A stretch of 64,000 bases of DNA from Amnibacterium endophyticum. Lineage in GTDB: Bacteria > Actinomycetota > Actinomycetes > Actinomycetales > Microbacteriaceae. Position numbers and translations under genes: made by a program. Positions 8,289 to 16,483 of the stretch are shown one piece after another. The notes under the pieces were generated by a model. The model searched no databases and was not told where the DNA came from. It saw nothing but the letters and a program-made list of their open reading frames with translations. The stretch's first letter is position 1. Every line of letters starts with the position of its first letter. Location: NCBI RefSeq assembly GCF_042680685.1, contig NZ_JBHUEA010000005.1, forward strand, positions 62,001-126,000, read 5' to 3'.

Positions 8289-10280
8289 TCATCGGCGGCT
8301 CGCTCTGGCGCCGCCGGCGGCGGTCCAGCTGATCCGCCCGCCCTCGAAGCGCTGCGTCATCACGCCCTTCTCGCGCTTGGCGGCGCCGGTCGGCCAGCCG
8401 AGCACGCTCGACGGCCCGCCCTTCGCCCGGTACTTCACGCCGATGAAGCCGACCACCGCGACCGTGCCCCGCTTGGAGCGGTAGATCGCGCCGTTGGTGA
8501 AGGGGGTGATGTAGCCGCCGGTCCCCGCGCTCGACCGCACCCGCGCTCCGGGCCAGCCGAGGGAGCCGTCGGTGCCACCGCGCTTGACGTACAGCGCGTA
8601 CTCCTTGCCGTTCAGGTAGTGGGCTCGAGCGGCGTCGGAGTAGAGCACCGCGCCCTTCTCGAAGACCTGGGACCAGCCGCCCCCGTTCTTCGCGGACTTC
8701 ACCGCCGCGCCCCGCGGCCAGCCGAGCGAGCCCGCCTGGCTGCCGTGGGAGCGCCAGTTGCGGTAGAGGTCGCCGGTGACCGTGTAGACCTTGCGGCCCA
8801 GCACGATCGTCCGACCCGTCGCGAACTGCTGCACGATCCCGGTCCGGCCGTTCGCCGTGACGGAGCCCGCATCAGCGGTCGGCCAGCCGAGCGAGCCGGC
8901 CTCCGCGCCGCGCTGCAGCCACTTCGCGAGGATCGTGCCGGTCACGACGTTGCTGCCCTTCGGCGTCACCGCGATGCGGCCGCCCTGGAACGCCTGCCAG
9001 ACGCCGCCACCGCCGGCCTGCGAGGTGACCGCATCCGCCGTCGGCCAGCCGAGGTCGCCCGCCTGGAACGACTCGGCGTCGTAGCGGTCGTAGACGCCGC
9101 CCGTGACGGCGAACGCACCCGCGGCGCCGGCGAAGACCGCGCCGTGCTGGAACGCCTGGACCTTGCCGCCGCCGTGATCCTTGCGGGTCACCGCGTCGGC
9201 CGTGGGCCAGCCGAGCGCACCGGCGGGCCCGCCCTGGGACGTGTACTCGGCGAGGGAGGCGCCGCGCAGGGTCGCCGTGCCGGCTGCGGAGCTGTAGACG
9301 GTGCCGCGGGTGAACCGCTGCGTGATGCCGCCGCCCGCCGCGCTGCTCTTCTTGGCGTTCGCCAGCGGCTCGCCGAGCGAACCGGTGGTGCCGCCGGTCG
9401 ACCGCCAGTAGGCCGCGATCCCGCTGCTCACCGCGTAGTGGGTGCTGCCGAACCAGCTCGTGAAGTACAGGAAGAAGTTGCGGTTGCCGTACGCCGAGCA
9501 CGAGTCGCCGATGCCGAAGCCGGCGGCGAGCGCGGCGGCGTTCGGCTGGTAGGGCGTGAAGTAGTAGAGGACGGCGGTCGCCTTGTTCTTGATCGTGATC
9601 GATCGGGCGCCGCACGCCGCGTTCGGGTGGAACAGCACGCCGGTCGCCTTGCCGACGGGGAACCAGTTGAACTTCGTCCAGCCGGCGCCCTCGGTGCCGG
9701 GAGGCGACGTGTAGCGCTTGAAGGCCCACGCCGCCTTGTAGACCTGGTTGAAGAAGCCGTAGTAGTCGCTGTCGCAGGGCGCCGTGTCCGGGCAGCCGTA
9801 GCCGGTGGCGCTGCGGTACTGGCGCGCGCCCGGCCACGTGTCCGTGACGAGGCTCTGCTCCTTCTGGAGCGTCACGAGCAGCACCTGCGGGTTGACGCCG
9901 CAGGCGGCCCCGACGCGGCTGATGATCTGCGCCGCCGTCTCAGCCTTGCGGCCGGTGTAGGCCTTGCACATCGGGTCGGCGGCCTTGTCGGTCGTGTCCT
10001 GCCGGTAGTCCTTCAGGCAGGTGTACCCGCTGCGGCAGGTGGCGACCTTCCCGTTCAGGAAGGTCTGGATCGCGGCGGCGGACATCGTCGACGGGTTGAA
10101 CATCACGCCGTCGCTGATGATGTCGGCGGGGTCGAAGCCGCGCAGCATCTCCGTCGCGGTCGCCGCGGAGGCGGGCTGCTCGGCGGCGACGATCGCCGTG
10201 AGGCCCGACCCGATGATGAGCATCGCGAGCCCGGCGCCCGTGAACCGCTTCACGAGGGAGCGGCGGGCGGGTGCGGTCAT
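8289..10280 (-). CDS. Secreted LGFP-repeat cell-wall protein with lysozyme-like N-terminal domain
   Basis: The 663-aa protein opens with a basic n-region and a hydrophobic signal segment ending at an ASA-type site near residue 39. Residues 45-275 form a cysteine-containing domain with VLLVTLQKEQSLVTDTWPGAR, which looks like the catalytic helix of a lysozyme/transglycosylase-type hydrolase. Residues 290-650 contain seven LGxP units (LGEP, then LGWP six times), each about 50 residues and followed by a QxFxxGxIY-like strand. LGFP repeats are known wall-binding modules in corynebacterial proteins. The ATG overlaps the upstream lipoprotein stop by 4 nt, and two glycosyltransferase genes follow. 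A wall-anchored peptidoglycan-active or glycan-binding role is inferred. Confidence 0.8.
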   Translation of the reverse strand: MTAPARRSLVKRFTGAGLAMLIIGSGLTAIVAAEQPASAATATEMLRGFDPADIISDGVMFNPSTMSAAAIQTFLNGKVATCRSGYTCLKDYRQDTTDKAADPMCKAYTGRKAETAAQIISRVGAACGVNPQVLLVTLQKEQSLVTDTWPGARQYRSATGYGCPDTAPCDSDYYGFFNQVYKAAWAFKRYTSPPGTEGAGWTKFNWFPVGKATGVLFHPNAACGARSITIKNKATAVLYYFTPYQPNAAALAAGFGIGDSCSAYGNRNFFLYFTSWFGSTHYAVSSGIAAYWRSTGGTTGSLGEPLANAKKSSAAGGGITQRFTRGTVYSSAAGTATLRGASLAEYTSQGGPAGALGWPTADAVTRKDHGGGKVQAFQHGAVFAGAAGAFAVTGGVYDRYDAESFQAGDLGWPTADAVTSQAGGGGVWQAFQGGRIAVTPKGSNVVTGTILAKWLQRGAEAGSLGWPTADAGSVTANGRTGIVQQFATGRTIVLGRKVYTVTGDLYRNWRSHGSQAGSLGWPRGAAVKSAKNGGGWSQVFEKGAVLYSDAARAHYLNGKEYALYVKRGGTDGSLGWPGARVRSSAGTGGYITPFTNGAIYRSKRGTVAVVGFIGVKYRAKGGPSSVLGWPTGAAKREKGVMTQRFEGGRISWTAAGGARASRR

Positions 10281-10807
10281 CCGACGGTCACCGTCTTCGG
10301 CTGCGAGGTGCCGGCGGAGGTGTCGGAGACGTAGGTCACGGTCACGGTCCAGGTGCCGGGCGCGAGCTGGTCGCCCTTCAGCAGCAGCTGCGGGCAGCCG
10401 GTGTACGACGACGCGGCGACCGCCTTGCCGGAGCGCTGCACGGTGACGCCGTCCCGCTCGGCGGACGCCGTGCAGGTGCCGTCGGACTCGACGATCTTCG
10501 GCACGAGCGCGCCGACGTCGATCCCGTCCTTGCTCGACGTCGCGCTGGTCACGAAGGGCTCGACCGACGTCTTCTCAGCCGACGCGGACGGCTCGGGCGT
10601 CGCGACGGGCGTCGGCGTCGCCGTCGTCTCGACCGGGGTCGGCACGGCCGTCGCGGACAGGCTCGCGGCGGGCGCGCTCTCGGTCGGCTCCACCGCCGAG
10701 CCCGCCGTTCCCGTGCCCGCGCACGAGGTCAGCAGCACGCCGGCGACGGCGAAGACGGACAGCGCGGCCGTGAGGCGCGCAGGACGGTTCGACTTGAATT
10801 CCCCCAC
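10277..10807 (-). CDS. Putative lipoprotein, Pro/Thr/Ser-rich, first gene of LGFP-GT2 operon
   Basis: The 176-aa product begins MGEFKSNRPARL (GTG start) and has a hydrophobic stretch ending in the lipobox LLTSC (Cys about 28). A low-complexity Thr/Pro/Ala linker reaches about residue 80. A C-terminal beta-rich domain follows, with two cysteines and the ending GTWTVTVTYVSDTSAGTSQPKTVTVG, which looks Ig-like. No family was recognised. The GTG at 10807 is supported by TACCGT (10819-10814) six nt upstream, the leaderless arrangement. The stop overlaps the LGFP start by 4 nt, so the pair may act together at the wall. Confidence 0.7.
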   Translation of the reverse strand: MGEFKSNRPARLTAALSVFAVAGVLLTSCAGTGTAGSAVEPTESAPAASLSATAVPTPVETTATPTPVATPEPSASAEKTSVEPFVTSATSSKDGIDVGALVPKIVESDGTCTASAERDGVTVQRSGKAVAASSYTGCPQLLLKGDQLAPGTWTVTVTYVSDTSAGTSQPKTVTVG

Positions 10808-10938
10808 GCGGACACGGTAAGGAGGGTCGAGCGGTTCGCGCTCCGGCCCCGCGGCGTGTCCGCTCACCCAGTCCGGGGCACGGGTCGGCTGCGTGTGCGC
10901 GCGGCGGGACGCGCCACGCCGTGTAGCGTCGCCGCGAC
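10808..10938. promoter_or_regulatory. Divergent leaderless promoter region
   Basis: Two TANNNT hexamers point outward: TACCGT at 10819-10814 on the minus strand, 6 nt before the lipoprotein GTG, and TAGCGT at 10924-10929 on the plus strand, 9 nt before the ATG at 10939. Transcription in both directions would start at or next to the start codons. Confidence 0.5.
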
Positions 10939-13029
10939 ATGACCTGGACCGCCGTGTGGCTGCCCGTCGCCGTGGGCATCGCCGTCGTGCTGGTGCCGGG
11001 TCTCGTGATCGCCGCCGCGGCGAACCTCCGCGGCGTCGCCGCGCTCGGGCTGGCCGGTCCGCTCGGCTACGCGACGATCGGGCTGACCGGGGTGGTCGCC
11101 GCCGCGGTCCACGTGCCCTTCGGGCTCCTCCCGGTGGCGGTCTGCGCCGCCGCGCTCGCGGTGATCGCCCTCCTGCTGCGGCTCGGCGCACGGGCGGTGG
11201 GGCGCCCGCTGCCTGCCTGGGACTCGTGGCGACCGACCGCCTGGCTGCCGGTGCTGCTCGCGGCGGCGGCCGCGAGCGCCGTCGTCTGGGGCGTGGCCTA
11301 CGCGCACGTCGACTCCCCCGACCGCATCTCCCAGACCTACGACGCGGTCTTCCACCTGAACGCGGCGACGCACATCCTGCAGTCGGGCGACGCCTCCAGC
11401 CTCCACCTGTACCGGCTGACCCACGTCGGCAAGGACATCGCCTACTACCCGGCGGTGTGGCACAGCATCACCGCGCTGATCGCCGGCACGACGGGAGTCG
11501 GAATCCCCGCCGCGGCGAACGCGACCTGGATGTCGACCGCCGGGCCGGTCTTCGCGCTGTCGTGCGCGTTCGCCTCCGCGGTGCTCTTCGGTGGAGCGGG
11601 CCTGCGCCGGGAGGCCGCGGCGCCGGTGCAGCGGGTGCTCGTCGCGACGGCGGGCGCGCTCGCGGCCTCCATGTTCGTGGCGTTCCCGTACCTGCTGCTC
11701 GACTTCGGCACGCTCTACCCGAACGGGCTCGCCTACACGATCCTCCCGGTCGGGATGGCGCTCGTCGCCGCGGTGCTGCCGTGGCCGGCGCGCAGCGCGT
11801 GGCTGCCCGAGACCCCCTCACCGCGGTGGCGCACGGCGGTGCTGCTGCTCGGCTGGTTCGTCGCCGCCGGCTTCTCGCACCCGCGCTCGGTGGTGGCGAT
11901 CCTCGTGCTCGCGACGCCGATCGTGGTCGCCTGGTTCGCCGCCCGGATGTCGGCGGTCGCCGCGACGGGCGAGACTGGACGGCGCCGCGCGCGGCTCGGC
12001 TGGCTGCTCGTCGTCGTCGGCGCCGTCGTGCTCGTCGCAGCCGCCGTCGCGTTCGTCTTCCACTACTACGACGTGGCCAACGAACCGATCGCCGACCGGC
12101 TCACCGGCGGCCCGGCGAGGGCGCGCGAGACGTTCGCGAACGCGCTGCTGCAGGGGCTGCTCGCGACCAGCCTCGTCTCCCCCTCGCAGGCGGCGCTGCC
12201 GCCGTCGATCCTGCTCGCGGTCGTCGCCTTCGCGGGCCTCATCGCGGCCGCGTTCCGCCCCGGGCTGCGCTGGGTGCCGGTGACGTACCTCGCGATCGTG
12301 CTGCTCTACGCGTTCGCCGCGGGCAGCGACAGCGACCTCGCGAAGATCGCCACCGGCCTCTGGGACAAGGACAAGTTCCGCATCCTCGCGATGCTGCCCT
12401 CGATCGGGGTGCCGCTCGTCGCCTGGACGATCTGCGCGGGCACCGCCGAGCTGCTCGCCACCCTGCGCAGGCGGACGCACCGCGACCGGTCCGTCCCGCT
12501 CGTGGCCGGGGTGACGGTCGCCGTCGCGCTCGTCGTCGGCGCCGTCACGTGGACGGGCCCGGCGCTCGGCGGGGTCAGCGCCGCGATCGGCACGGTCTTC
12601 GCCCTGCCGGAGTCGTCGAAGGACGGCCGGCTGCTCGACGCGCAGGAGACCGCGCTGCTCAGCGATGTCGGGCGGTTCGTGCCGAAGGGGCAGCTGATCG
12701 CCGGCAACCCCTGGAACGGTTCCGCGATGGCCTGGACGCTCGGCGGCCGGCAGGTGCTCTTCCCCCACCTCGGCGGCTACTTCGGCACGGACGCGAACCG
12801 CATCAAGCGCCACCTGGACGACTACCGGACCGATCCGAAGGTCTGCCCGGCGGTGCGACGGCTGGACGTGCGGTGGGTCATCACCGACTCGGGGCTGATG
12901 CGCGGGGACAAGAAGGCCGCGCGGGCCTTCCAGTCGATCTCCCGCGTCGTGAAGGAGCCGGGCGCCGCCGAGCTGGTCGCGTCGTCGGGCTCCGCGAAGC
13001 TCTGGCGCCTCACCGCCTGCTGGTCCTGA
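10939..13029 (+). CDS. DUF6541-like polytopic membrane protein, probable GT-C glycosyltransferase
   Basis: The 696-aa protein has roughly a dozen hydrophobic segments spread over residues 1-540 and a C-terminal non-membrane part. The first large loop contains SQTYDAVFHLNAATHILQ and YYPAVWHSITAL, the kind of aromatic/acidic loop found in lipid-linked-sugar GT-C enzymes and in actinobacterial DUF6541 proteins. The C-terminal region (GRFVPKGQLIAGNPWNGSAM) is predicted to be extracytoplasmic. ATG 10939 is preceded by TAGCGT nine nt upstream. It probably works on the outer face in the same glycan pathway as the divergent operon. Catalytic activity is an inference. Confidence 0.7.
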   Translation: MTWTAVWLPVAVGIAVVLVPGLVIAAAANLRGVAALGLAGPLGYATIGLTGVVAAAVHVPFGLLPVAVCAAALAVIALLLRLGARAVGRPLPAWDSWRPTAWLPVLLAAAAASAVVWGVAYAHVDSPDRISQTYDAVFHLNAATHILQSGDASSLHLYRLTHVGKDIAYYPAVWHSITALIAGTTGVGIPAAANATWMSTAGPVFALSCAFASAVLFGGAGLRREAAAPVQRVLVATAGALAASMFVAFPYLLLDFGTLYPNGLAYTILPVGMALVAAVLPWPARSAWLPETPSPRWRTAVLLLGWFVAAGFSHPRSVVAILVLATPIVVAWFAARMSAVAATGETGRRRARLGWLLVVVGAVVLVAAAVAFVFHYYDVANEPIADRLTGGPARARETFANALLQGLLATSLVSPSQAALPPSILLAVVAFAGLIAAAFRPGLRWVPVTYLAIVLLYAFAAGSDSDLAKIATGLWDKDKFRILAMLPSIGVPLVAWTICAGTAELLATLRRRTHRDRSVPLVAGVTVAVALVVGAVTWTGPALGGVSAAIGTVFALPESSKDGRLLDAQETALLSDVGRFVPKGQLIAGNPWNGSAMAWTLGGRQVLFPHLGGYFGTDANRIKRHLDDYRTDPKVCPAVRRLDVRWVITDSGLMRGDKKAARAFQSISRVVKEPGAAELVASSGSAKLWRLTACWS

Positions 13030-13031
13030 CC

Positions 13032-13085
13032 TTCATCTTGTAGGCAGATCTCGCGCTGAGCGCCGGATCCGCCTACAAGATGGAA
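13032..13085. repeat. CATCTTGTAGGC inverted repeat, copy 1 (likely bidirectional terminator)
   Basis: The left arm (from 13032) and right arm (to 13085) share CATCTTGTAGGC, an A/G difference, then GATC, separated by a 14-nt centre. The element begins 3 nt after one stop codon and ends 1 nt before the stop of the convergent gene. Confidence 0.7.
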
Positions 13086-13086
13086 G

Positions 13087-14214
13087 TCACGGGCGGAAGG
13101 ACTGGACGAGCGTGATGACCAGCTGCGTCGAGCGCGCGGCGATGAGGCCCGTCAGGTAGACCACCGCGCAGAGCGCCCAGAAGCGGTTCACCGTCAGCAG
13201 CCACTTGGCGCCGCGGTACGCGAGCGCCGTGATCAGCGGGGCGACGGCGCCGAGCACCGGCAGCATCGGCTCGACGACGACGGTCTCGCCCGACAGCGCC
13301 CACCAGGTGCCGAACGCGAGCATCGTGAGGAACGCGGTCGTCAGCTCCACCGGGAATCGGCGGAGCACCCGCAGCACGGCCGGACCCTGCTCGCCGGGCA
13401 GCGGCACGACGAGGTAGCGCACCGCTCCGGTCCCGGCGGCGAGGAAGAGGAACGCGGCGAGGGAGACGGTGACGAGCGGCGTGAAGTGCCAGGCGCCGAA
13501 CACGATCGTCTGCTGCTCGAGCCACGGCACGAGCGCGTGCGGGCGCAGCTCGGCGAGGTAGGCGTCGGCCCGCGCGAGCCAGCCGGCGGCGCCGAGGCGG
13601 GCGAGCCAGATCAGCTGCATGCCGGCGGCGGTCGCCGTCCAGGCACCGGTCGCGCCGAGCAGCAGGCGCGCGCGGGCGGCGCCGGAGGCGGCGGGCCGCA
13701 GCGCGAGGGCGACCAGCAGCGCCGGGAGCGCGAGCACGACGAGCCAGGCGAGCCCCGAGGCGGCCCCGATCAGCGCGGCGGCGGCACGGGGGCGACGCGG
13801 CAGCACGGCGAAGACGAGCGCGAGCACGGCGGCGGCCGCCCACCCGCCGGTCGCGACCGCCGGGCCGTAGACGACGTCCGCCGGGTCCGCCCGCAGGTCG
13901 AGCGCGAGCACGGCGAGCATCGAGCCGAAGCCCGCCCAGCGCCCGGCGACCCGGCGGCCCAGCACGAACAGGCAGCCGAGCAGCAGCGCGTGGAACGGCA
14001 GCATCAGCGCCCGCGCCGCCTCCACCGGCAGCTGCAGCAGCTCGAGGCTGCGGGCCTCCACCGCCGTGACGGGGGCGAGCAGCAGGGTCGCGACGAAGAT
14101 CACCGCGTGCACCGCCAGCAGCAGCCCGACGGCGACGGCGACGAGCACGTCCGAACGTGTGCGGGGCGCGTGCACCTGGGCGGCGGTGGCGCGCGCGCGG
14201 GTCGCGAGGCTCAC
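13087..14214 (-). CDS. Polytopic membrane protein of unknown function
   Basis: I do not recognise this 375-aa protein. About nine hydrophobic segments run from residue 20 to the end, beginning DVLVAVAVGLLLAVHAVIFV. The loops contain WLARADAYLAELRPHALVPWLEQQTIVFGAW, which has the feel of a GT-C or O-antigen-type membrane enzyme, but no diagnostic motif was found. The GTG at 14214 is chosen over an ATG 37 codons upstream because TACCCT (14226-14221) lies six nt before it. The upstream extension is also out of character (Arg/Pro/Gly-rich). It converges on the DUF6541-like gene and lies next to the LCP gene, so an envelope role is plausible. Confidence 0.55.
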   Translation of the reverse strand: MSLATRARATAAQVHAPRTRSDVLVAVAVGLLLAVHAVIFVATLLLAPVTAVEARSLELLQLPVEAARALMLPFHALLLGCLFVLGRRVAGRWAGFGSMLAVLALDLRADPADVVYGPAVATGGWAAAAVLALVFAVLPRRPRAAAALIGAASGLAWLVVLALPALLVALALRPAASGAARARLLLGATGAWTATAAGMQLIWLARLGAAGWLARADAYLAELRPHALVPWLEQQTIVFGAWHFTPLVTVSLAAFLFLAAGTGAVRYLVVPLPGEQGPAVLRVLRRFPVELTTAFLTMLAFGTWWALSGETVVVEPMLPVLGAVAPLITALAYRGAKWLLTVNRFWALCAVVYLTGLIAARSTQLVITLVQSFRP

Positions 14215-14296
14215 GGCAGCAGGGTATCGGCGTGTCGCGCCGCTGCGAGCAGGTCCGTGCGCGTTTCCCGCCCCGCCCTCGTCACGGATCCGCGGG

Positions 14297-15688
14297 TCAG
14301 CGGAGGGCCTTCTGGACGACGGCATGGATGCGCTCGTAGTCCGGGTGCCCCTGCGGGTAGTCCGGCGGCACGAACTCGATCGTCTTCGTCTTCTGCCCGC
14401 GCGTCTTCACCGCGAGCCCCGCGAACTCGCCCAGCAGCCCCTGCGGGATGTCGGTGTCCACCGTCTTCGAGCCCGCCTTCGCGACCCGCTCGAAGCGGGT
14501 CAGCACGGTCAGCGGGTTCACCTGCCGCAGGATCGCCTGCTGCAGCTCGCGCTGGCGCGCCATCCGCTTGTAGTCGCTGTTGCCGATGCCGTGCCGGCTG
14601 CGCGCGTACCAGAGCGCCCGGTTGCCGTTCAGGTGCTGCTTCCCGGGCTCGATCCACACCTTGACGCCGGTCGGGGTGCCGTCCGCCGCGACCCCGCCGC
14701 CGATCGGGAGCCGCTGCTTCACGTCGATGGTGACGCCGCCCAGCGCGTCGATCAGGTGCTCGAACGAGCCCATGTCGACCAGGACGTAGTACTGGATCGG
14801 GATGCCGAGCGCGCCCTCCACCGCATCGCGCGTCGCCTCGATGCCGGGACGGGAGTGCTGCGCCTTCGCCTCCGGGTACAGCTGCGGGTCCTTGAGCTCG
14901 ACCTCCGTGTAGATGGAGTTCAGCTGGCAGACGTCGACGTTGCAGCGGCCGTGAGCGCCGTAGCCGTCGGGGTACTTCGCGAGCATCGGGGAGCCGGCGC
15001 TGAACGGGATCGGGTCCAGGTCGCGGGGCAGCCCGAAGGTGACCATGTCCCCGGTGAGCGCGTCCAGGCTGATCACCGAGATGCTGTCCGGGCGCAGCCC
15101 GAGCCGACCCGCTCCCGCGTCGCCGCCGAGCAGCATGATGTTGTAGCGGCCGTCCGCCGGCATCGCGTAGCGACCGCTGCCGAAGACGGTTCCGATCGTG
15201 CCGCGCGCGACGCCCGCGGCCCACGCGCCCCAGCCCGCGCCGCCGAGCCCGAGCACCAGGGCGACCGCGAGCACCGCGCCGAGCAACCCGCGCGCCAGGG
15301 GCGCGACCCGCACCAGGCGCAGCAGCCGCAATGTGTCGACGGTGAGCACCAGCCACCAGACCGCCCAGGCCGCGAGGAGCAGCTGCACCACCGTCAGCCC
15401 GACGGCGTTCGTCGGCAGCGTGAGCAGCAGCTGCGGCAGGACGAACCACAGCACCGCGGCGGCGACCAGCGCGATCGCGCCGGCGAGCCAGACGCCGAGG
15501 GCGAGCCGCCCGAAGCGGCGGTCGCCCGCGAGCGCCTGGGCGCTGCCCGGGATCAGCAGGTGCAGCACCGTCAGCCAGACGCCGCGACGGGTCATCATCC
15601 GCTCGTCGAGGACGTCGGGGTCGCGCAGCGGAGTGCCCGCGGCCGAGGGCGGGGCGGGCGCGGCGCGGCGCATCGCGAAGGCGCTCAT
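14297..15688 (-). CDS. LytR-CpsA-Psr (LCP) family glycopolymer-peptidoglycan ligase
   Basis: LCP proteins transfer undecaprenyl-linked glycopolymers, such as teichoic acids or arabinogalactan, to peptidoglycan outside the membrane. The 463-aa product has a cytoplasmic N-terminus and about four membrane segments (residues 38-165), more than the single segment of classical LytR. The extracellular catalytic domain has YNIMLLGGDAGAGRLGLRPDSISVISLD, FGLPRDLDPIPF, LVDMGSFEHLIDALGGVTIDV and a basic ALWYARSRH phosphate-binding stretch. ATG 15688 has GGGGAG five nt upstream. A TACGCT -10 (15717-15712) and a hairpin covering part of that site precede it. The position next to purE parallels cpsA near purE in M. 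tuberculosis. Confidence 0.9.
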   Translation of the reverse strand: MSAFAMRRAAPAPPSAAGTPLRDPDVLDERMMTRRGVWLTVLHLLIPGSAQALAGDRRFGRLALGVWLAGAIALVAAAVLWFVLPQLLLTLPTNAVGLTVVQLLLAAWAVWWLVLTVDTLRLLRLVRVAPLARGLLGAVLAVALVLGLGGAGWGAWAAGVARGTIGTVFGSGRYAMPADGRYNIMLLGGDAGAGRLGLRPDSISVISLDALTGDMVTFGLPRDLDPIPFSAGSPMLAKYPDGYGAHGRCNVDVCQLNSIYTEVELKDPQLYPEAKAQHSRPGIEATRDAVEGALGIPIQYYVLVDMGSFEHLIDALGGVTIDVKQRLPIGGGVAADGTPTGVKVWIEPGKQHLNGNRALWYARSRHGIGNSDYKRMARQRELQQAILRQVNPLTVLTRFERVAKAGSKTVDTDIPQGLLGEFAGLAVKTRGQKTKTIEFVPPDYPQGHPDYERIHAVVQKALR

Positions 15689-15695
15689 CGCTGCT

Positions 15696-15717
15696 CCCCG
15701 TGCACGCGGGGAGCGTA
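15696..15717 (-). promoter_or_regulatory. LCP promoter with hairpin overlapping the ribosome site
   Basis: TACGCT (15717-15712) is a good -10. The transcript would begin close to a stem of CCCCG (15711-15707) and CGGGG (15700-15696) with a 6-nt loop. The right arm contains most of the Shine-Dalgarno GGGGAG of the LCP gene. Confidence 0.4.
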
Positions 15718-15777
15718 CGCGCCGGTCGGCGGGTCGGGCGTCCTCCGCGCGGCTGATCCTGCAGCACCGCGGACTCG

Positions 15778-15852
15778 CCGAACCGCGGACTTGCCACTTC
15801 TTGTCACGACACGCGGGCGCGAACCGCAACGAGCGGCAAGTCCGCGGTTCGG
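15778..15852. terminator. Perfect 18-bp dyad downstream of purE
   Basis: CCGAACCGCGGACTTGCC (15778-15795) and its exact complement (15835-15852) flank a 39-nt loop. The dyad ends 6 nt beyond the purE stop on the minus strand and is the only candidate terminator before the LCP gene. TTGCCACTTC at its inner left edge recurs, slightly changed, in the tandem elements near 26074. Confidence 0.6.
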
Positions 15853-15858
15853 AGCGGG

Positions 15859-16359
15859 TCAGCGGGGCAGGGCGGCGTCCTTCGCGGCGACCTGGGCCTC
15901 GAGGTCCGCCGCGTAGTCCGCCAGGGCGGTCGCGAGGCGCTCGTCGGAGGTGCCGAGGATGCGGACCGCCAGCAGGCCGGCGTTCGCCGCGTTCCCGATC
16001 GCGACGGTCGCGACCGGCACGCCGGTCGGCATCTGCACGATCGAGAGCAGGGAGTCGAGGCCGTCCAGCGTCTTCAGCACGACGGGGACCCCGATCACGG
16101 GGAGCGTCGTCGCGGCGGCGAGCATCCCGGGAAGGTGGGCGGCGCCGCCGGCACCCGCGATCACGACCTTCAGGCCGCGTCCGGCCGCAGCGCTCCCCCA
16201 GTCGAGCATCGCCCGGGGCGTCCGGTGCGCCGACAGCACCCGCGCCTCGTACGGCACGGCGAAGCGCTCGAGCATCGCCGCGGCCGCCTGCATCGTCGGC
16301 CAGTCGGAGTCGCTGCCCATCGCGATGCCGACGACCGGGGGCTGGGCGGGCTCCGTCAC
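15859..16359 (-). CDS. purE: N5-carboxyaminoimidazole ribonucleotide mutase (PurE)
   Basis: The 166-aa protein is the class I PurE mutase that moves the carboxyl group of N5-CAIR to give CAIR in de novo purine synthesis, working directly after PurK. It has the hallmark GSDSDWPTM, VLSAHRTP, IAGAGGAAHLPGM and GVPVATVAIGNAANAGLLA motifs, and its length is normal. GTG 16359 is placed by TAGCAT (16372-16367) seven nt upstream, so a leaderless start is likely. The 31-codon upstream extension is Pro/Arg-rich and not PurE-like. purK lies just upstream on the same strand, separated by 124 nt that contain a REP-like repeat. Confidence 0.95.
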   Translation of the reverse strand: MTEPAQPPVVGIAMGSDSDWPTMQAAAAMLERFAVPYEARVLSAHRTPRAMLDWGSAAAGRGLKVVIAGAGGAAHLPGMLAAATTLPVIGVPVVLKTLDGLDSLLSIVQMPTGVPVATVAIGNAANAGLLAVRILGTSDERLATALADYAADLEAQVAAKDAALPR

Positions 16360-16438
16360 GGCTCCGATGCTAGGGGGCGGCTCCCGGGCGCGGGTGGCCC
16401 CGTGTCCCTCGGCCGGGAACACCGGCCGTGGGGCCCAT

Positions 16439-16468
16439 CGCTGCGCTCGCACCTCGACCGACGGCGCG
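16439..16468. repeat. Intergenic REP-like repeat, copy with exact 28-bp match
   Basis: Bases 16439-16466 match 1371-1398 exactly. The repeat sits between purE and purK, downstream of the purK stop. Confidence 0.6.
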
Positions 16469-16483
16469 GCGGCCGAACGGAGG

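Noticed and set aside
8137..8292. Using the ATG at 8292 (4-nt overlap with the LGFP gene) as the GT2 start
   Set aside because: The coupling style fits, but the added 52 residues look like translated intergenic sequence and precede the first GT2 strand. It is kept only as an alternative.
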